A stretch of 64,000 bases of DNA from Serilophus lunatus (lineage: Eukaryota > Chordata > Aves > Passeriformes > Eurylaimidae). Below the pieces are notes generated by a model. The model worked only from the letters and a program-made list of their open reading frames with translations, made no database searches and was not told the origin of the DNA. The stretch is taken from the NCBI GenBank assembly GCA_013399895.1, contig VXBA01000680.1:1-64000 (forward strand), read 5' to 3'. The position numbers were made by a program, and so were the translations under genes. Within the stretch, counting starts at the first letter, position 1; each line of letters opens with the position of its first letter. Below are positions 63,869-64,000 of the stretch, in pieces.

Positions 63869-64000
63869 TCACAGTATCACGGTATCAGCAAGGTTGGGGG
63901 AGACCTTAGCAATCATCAAGTCCAACCTATAATCTAACAGCAATTCATCATCTAAATTATGGCACCAAGTGCCTCATCCAACTTACTCTTGAACACCTCC
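63869..64000 (-). mobile_element. CR1 LINE, reverse orientation, cut by the window edge
   Basis: TCACAGTATCACGGTATCAG, GGTTGGGGGAGACCTTAGCA, ATCATCAAGTCCAACCTATA and GGCACCAAGTGCCTCATCCA are reversed CR1 3'-end blocks of the subfamily type seen at 31.1 kb. The rest of the copy lies beyond 64000. Confidence 0.92.

Noticed and set aside
1..64000. Search for a CRISPR array, bacterial operon, tRNA or rRNA gene
   Set aside because: No regularly spaced identical repeats, no operon-like packing of frames and no tRNA cloverleaf or rRNA core was seen. The sequence is vertebrate non-coding DNA.

Overview
The window looks like non-coding DNA from a bird. The main evidence is the repeat content: about ten fragments of CR1 non-LTR retrotransposons, the dominant avian LINE, several ending in the characteristic ATTCTGTG-type 3' tail, plus long terminal repeats of avian ERVL-type endogenous retroviruses. 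The background is AT-rich and has no convincing coding exon, as expected for a large intron or an intergenic gene desert on a macrochromosome. The ERVL-type LTR with internal repeats suggests a neoavian bird, but that rests on memory of repeat families, not on a search. No tRNA, rRNA or CRISPR array was seen.

Layout. 1-0.45 kb: a moderately GC-rich sequence resembling the 3' tail of an old non-CR1 LINE. 0.45-0.78 kb: CR1 3' end (+). 1.5-2.07 kb: solo ERVL-type LTR (-) with a perfect 5-bp target-site duplication. 2.1-7.4 kb: AT-rich single-copy DNA with a perfect 13-bp-stem hairpin and a 20-bp palindrome. 7.4-8.27 kb: a sharply bounded GC/CpG-rich island with CCAAT, GC-box, YY1 and E2F motifs and a consensus splice donor, the best candidate for a promoter plus first (probably non-coding) exon. 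9.1-11.9 kb: a cluster of two CR1 fragments and one ERVL-type LTR with internal ~46-49 bp repeats. 19.1-20.9 kb: an LTR-like piece, a tiny CR1 end and an old CR1-like remnant. 22.99-23.42 kb: a block dense in homeodomain-like motifs, a candidate conserved enhancer. 31.1 kb: CR1 (-). 39.0-40.75 kb: a nested structure in which an internally deleted CR1 lies inside an LTR-like element, with 22-bp imperfect direct repeats at both sides, creating a 303-codon chimeric ORF. 43.7, 52.25, 52.84, 61.25 and 63.87 kb: further CR1 fragments (-).

The intervals between are AT-rich and show only short A/T runs, A/C-rich low-complexity tracts and scattered chance ORFs. I found no multi-gene system. The most useful leads are the CpG-rich island, the nested LTR/CR1 locus and the candidate regulatory blocks. 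Family names come from recognition by eye and were not checked against a database.
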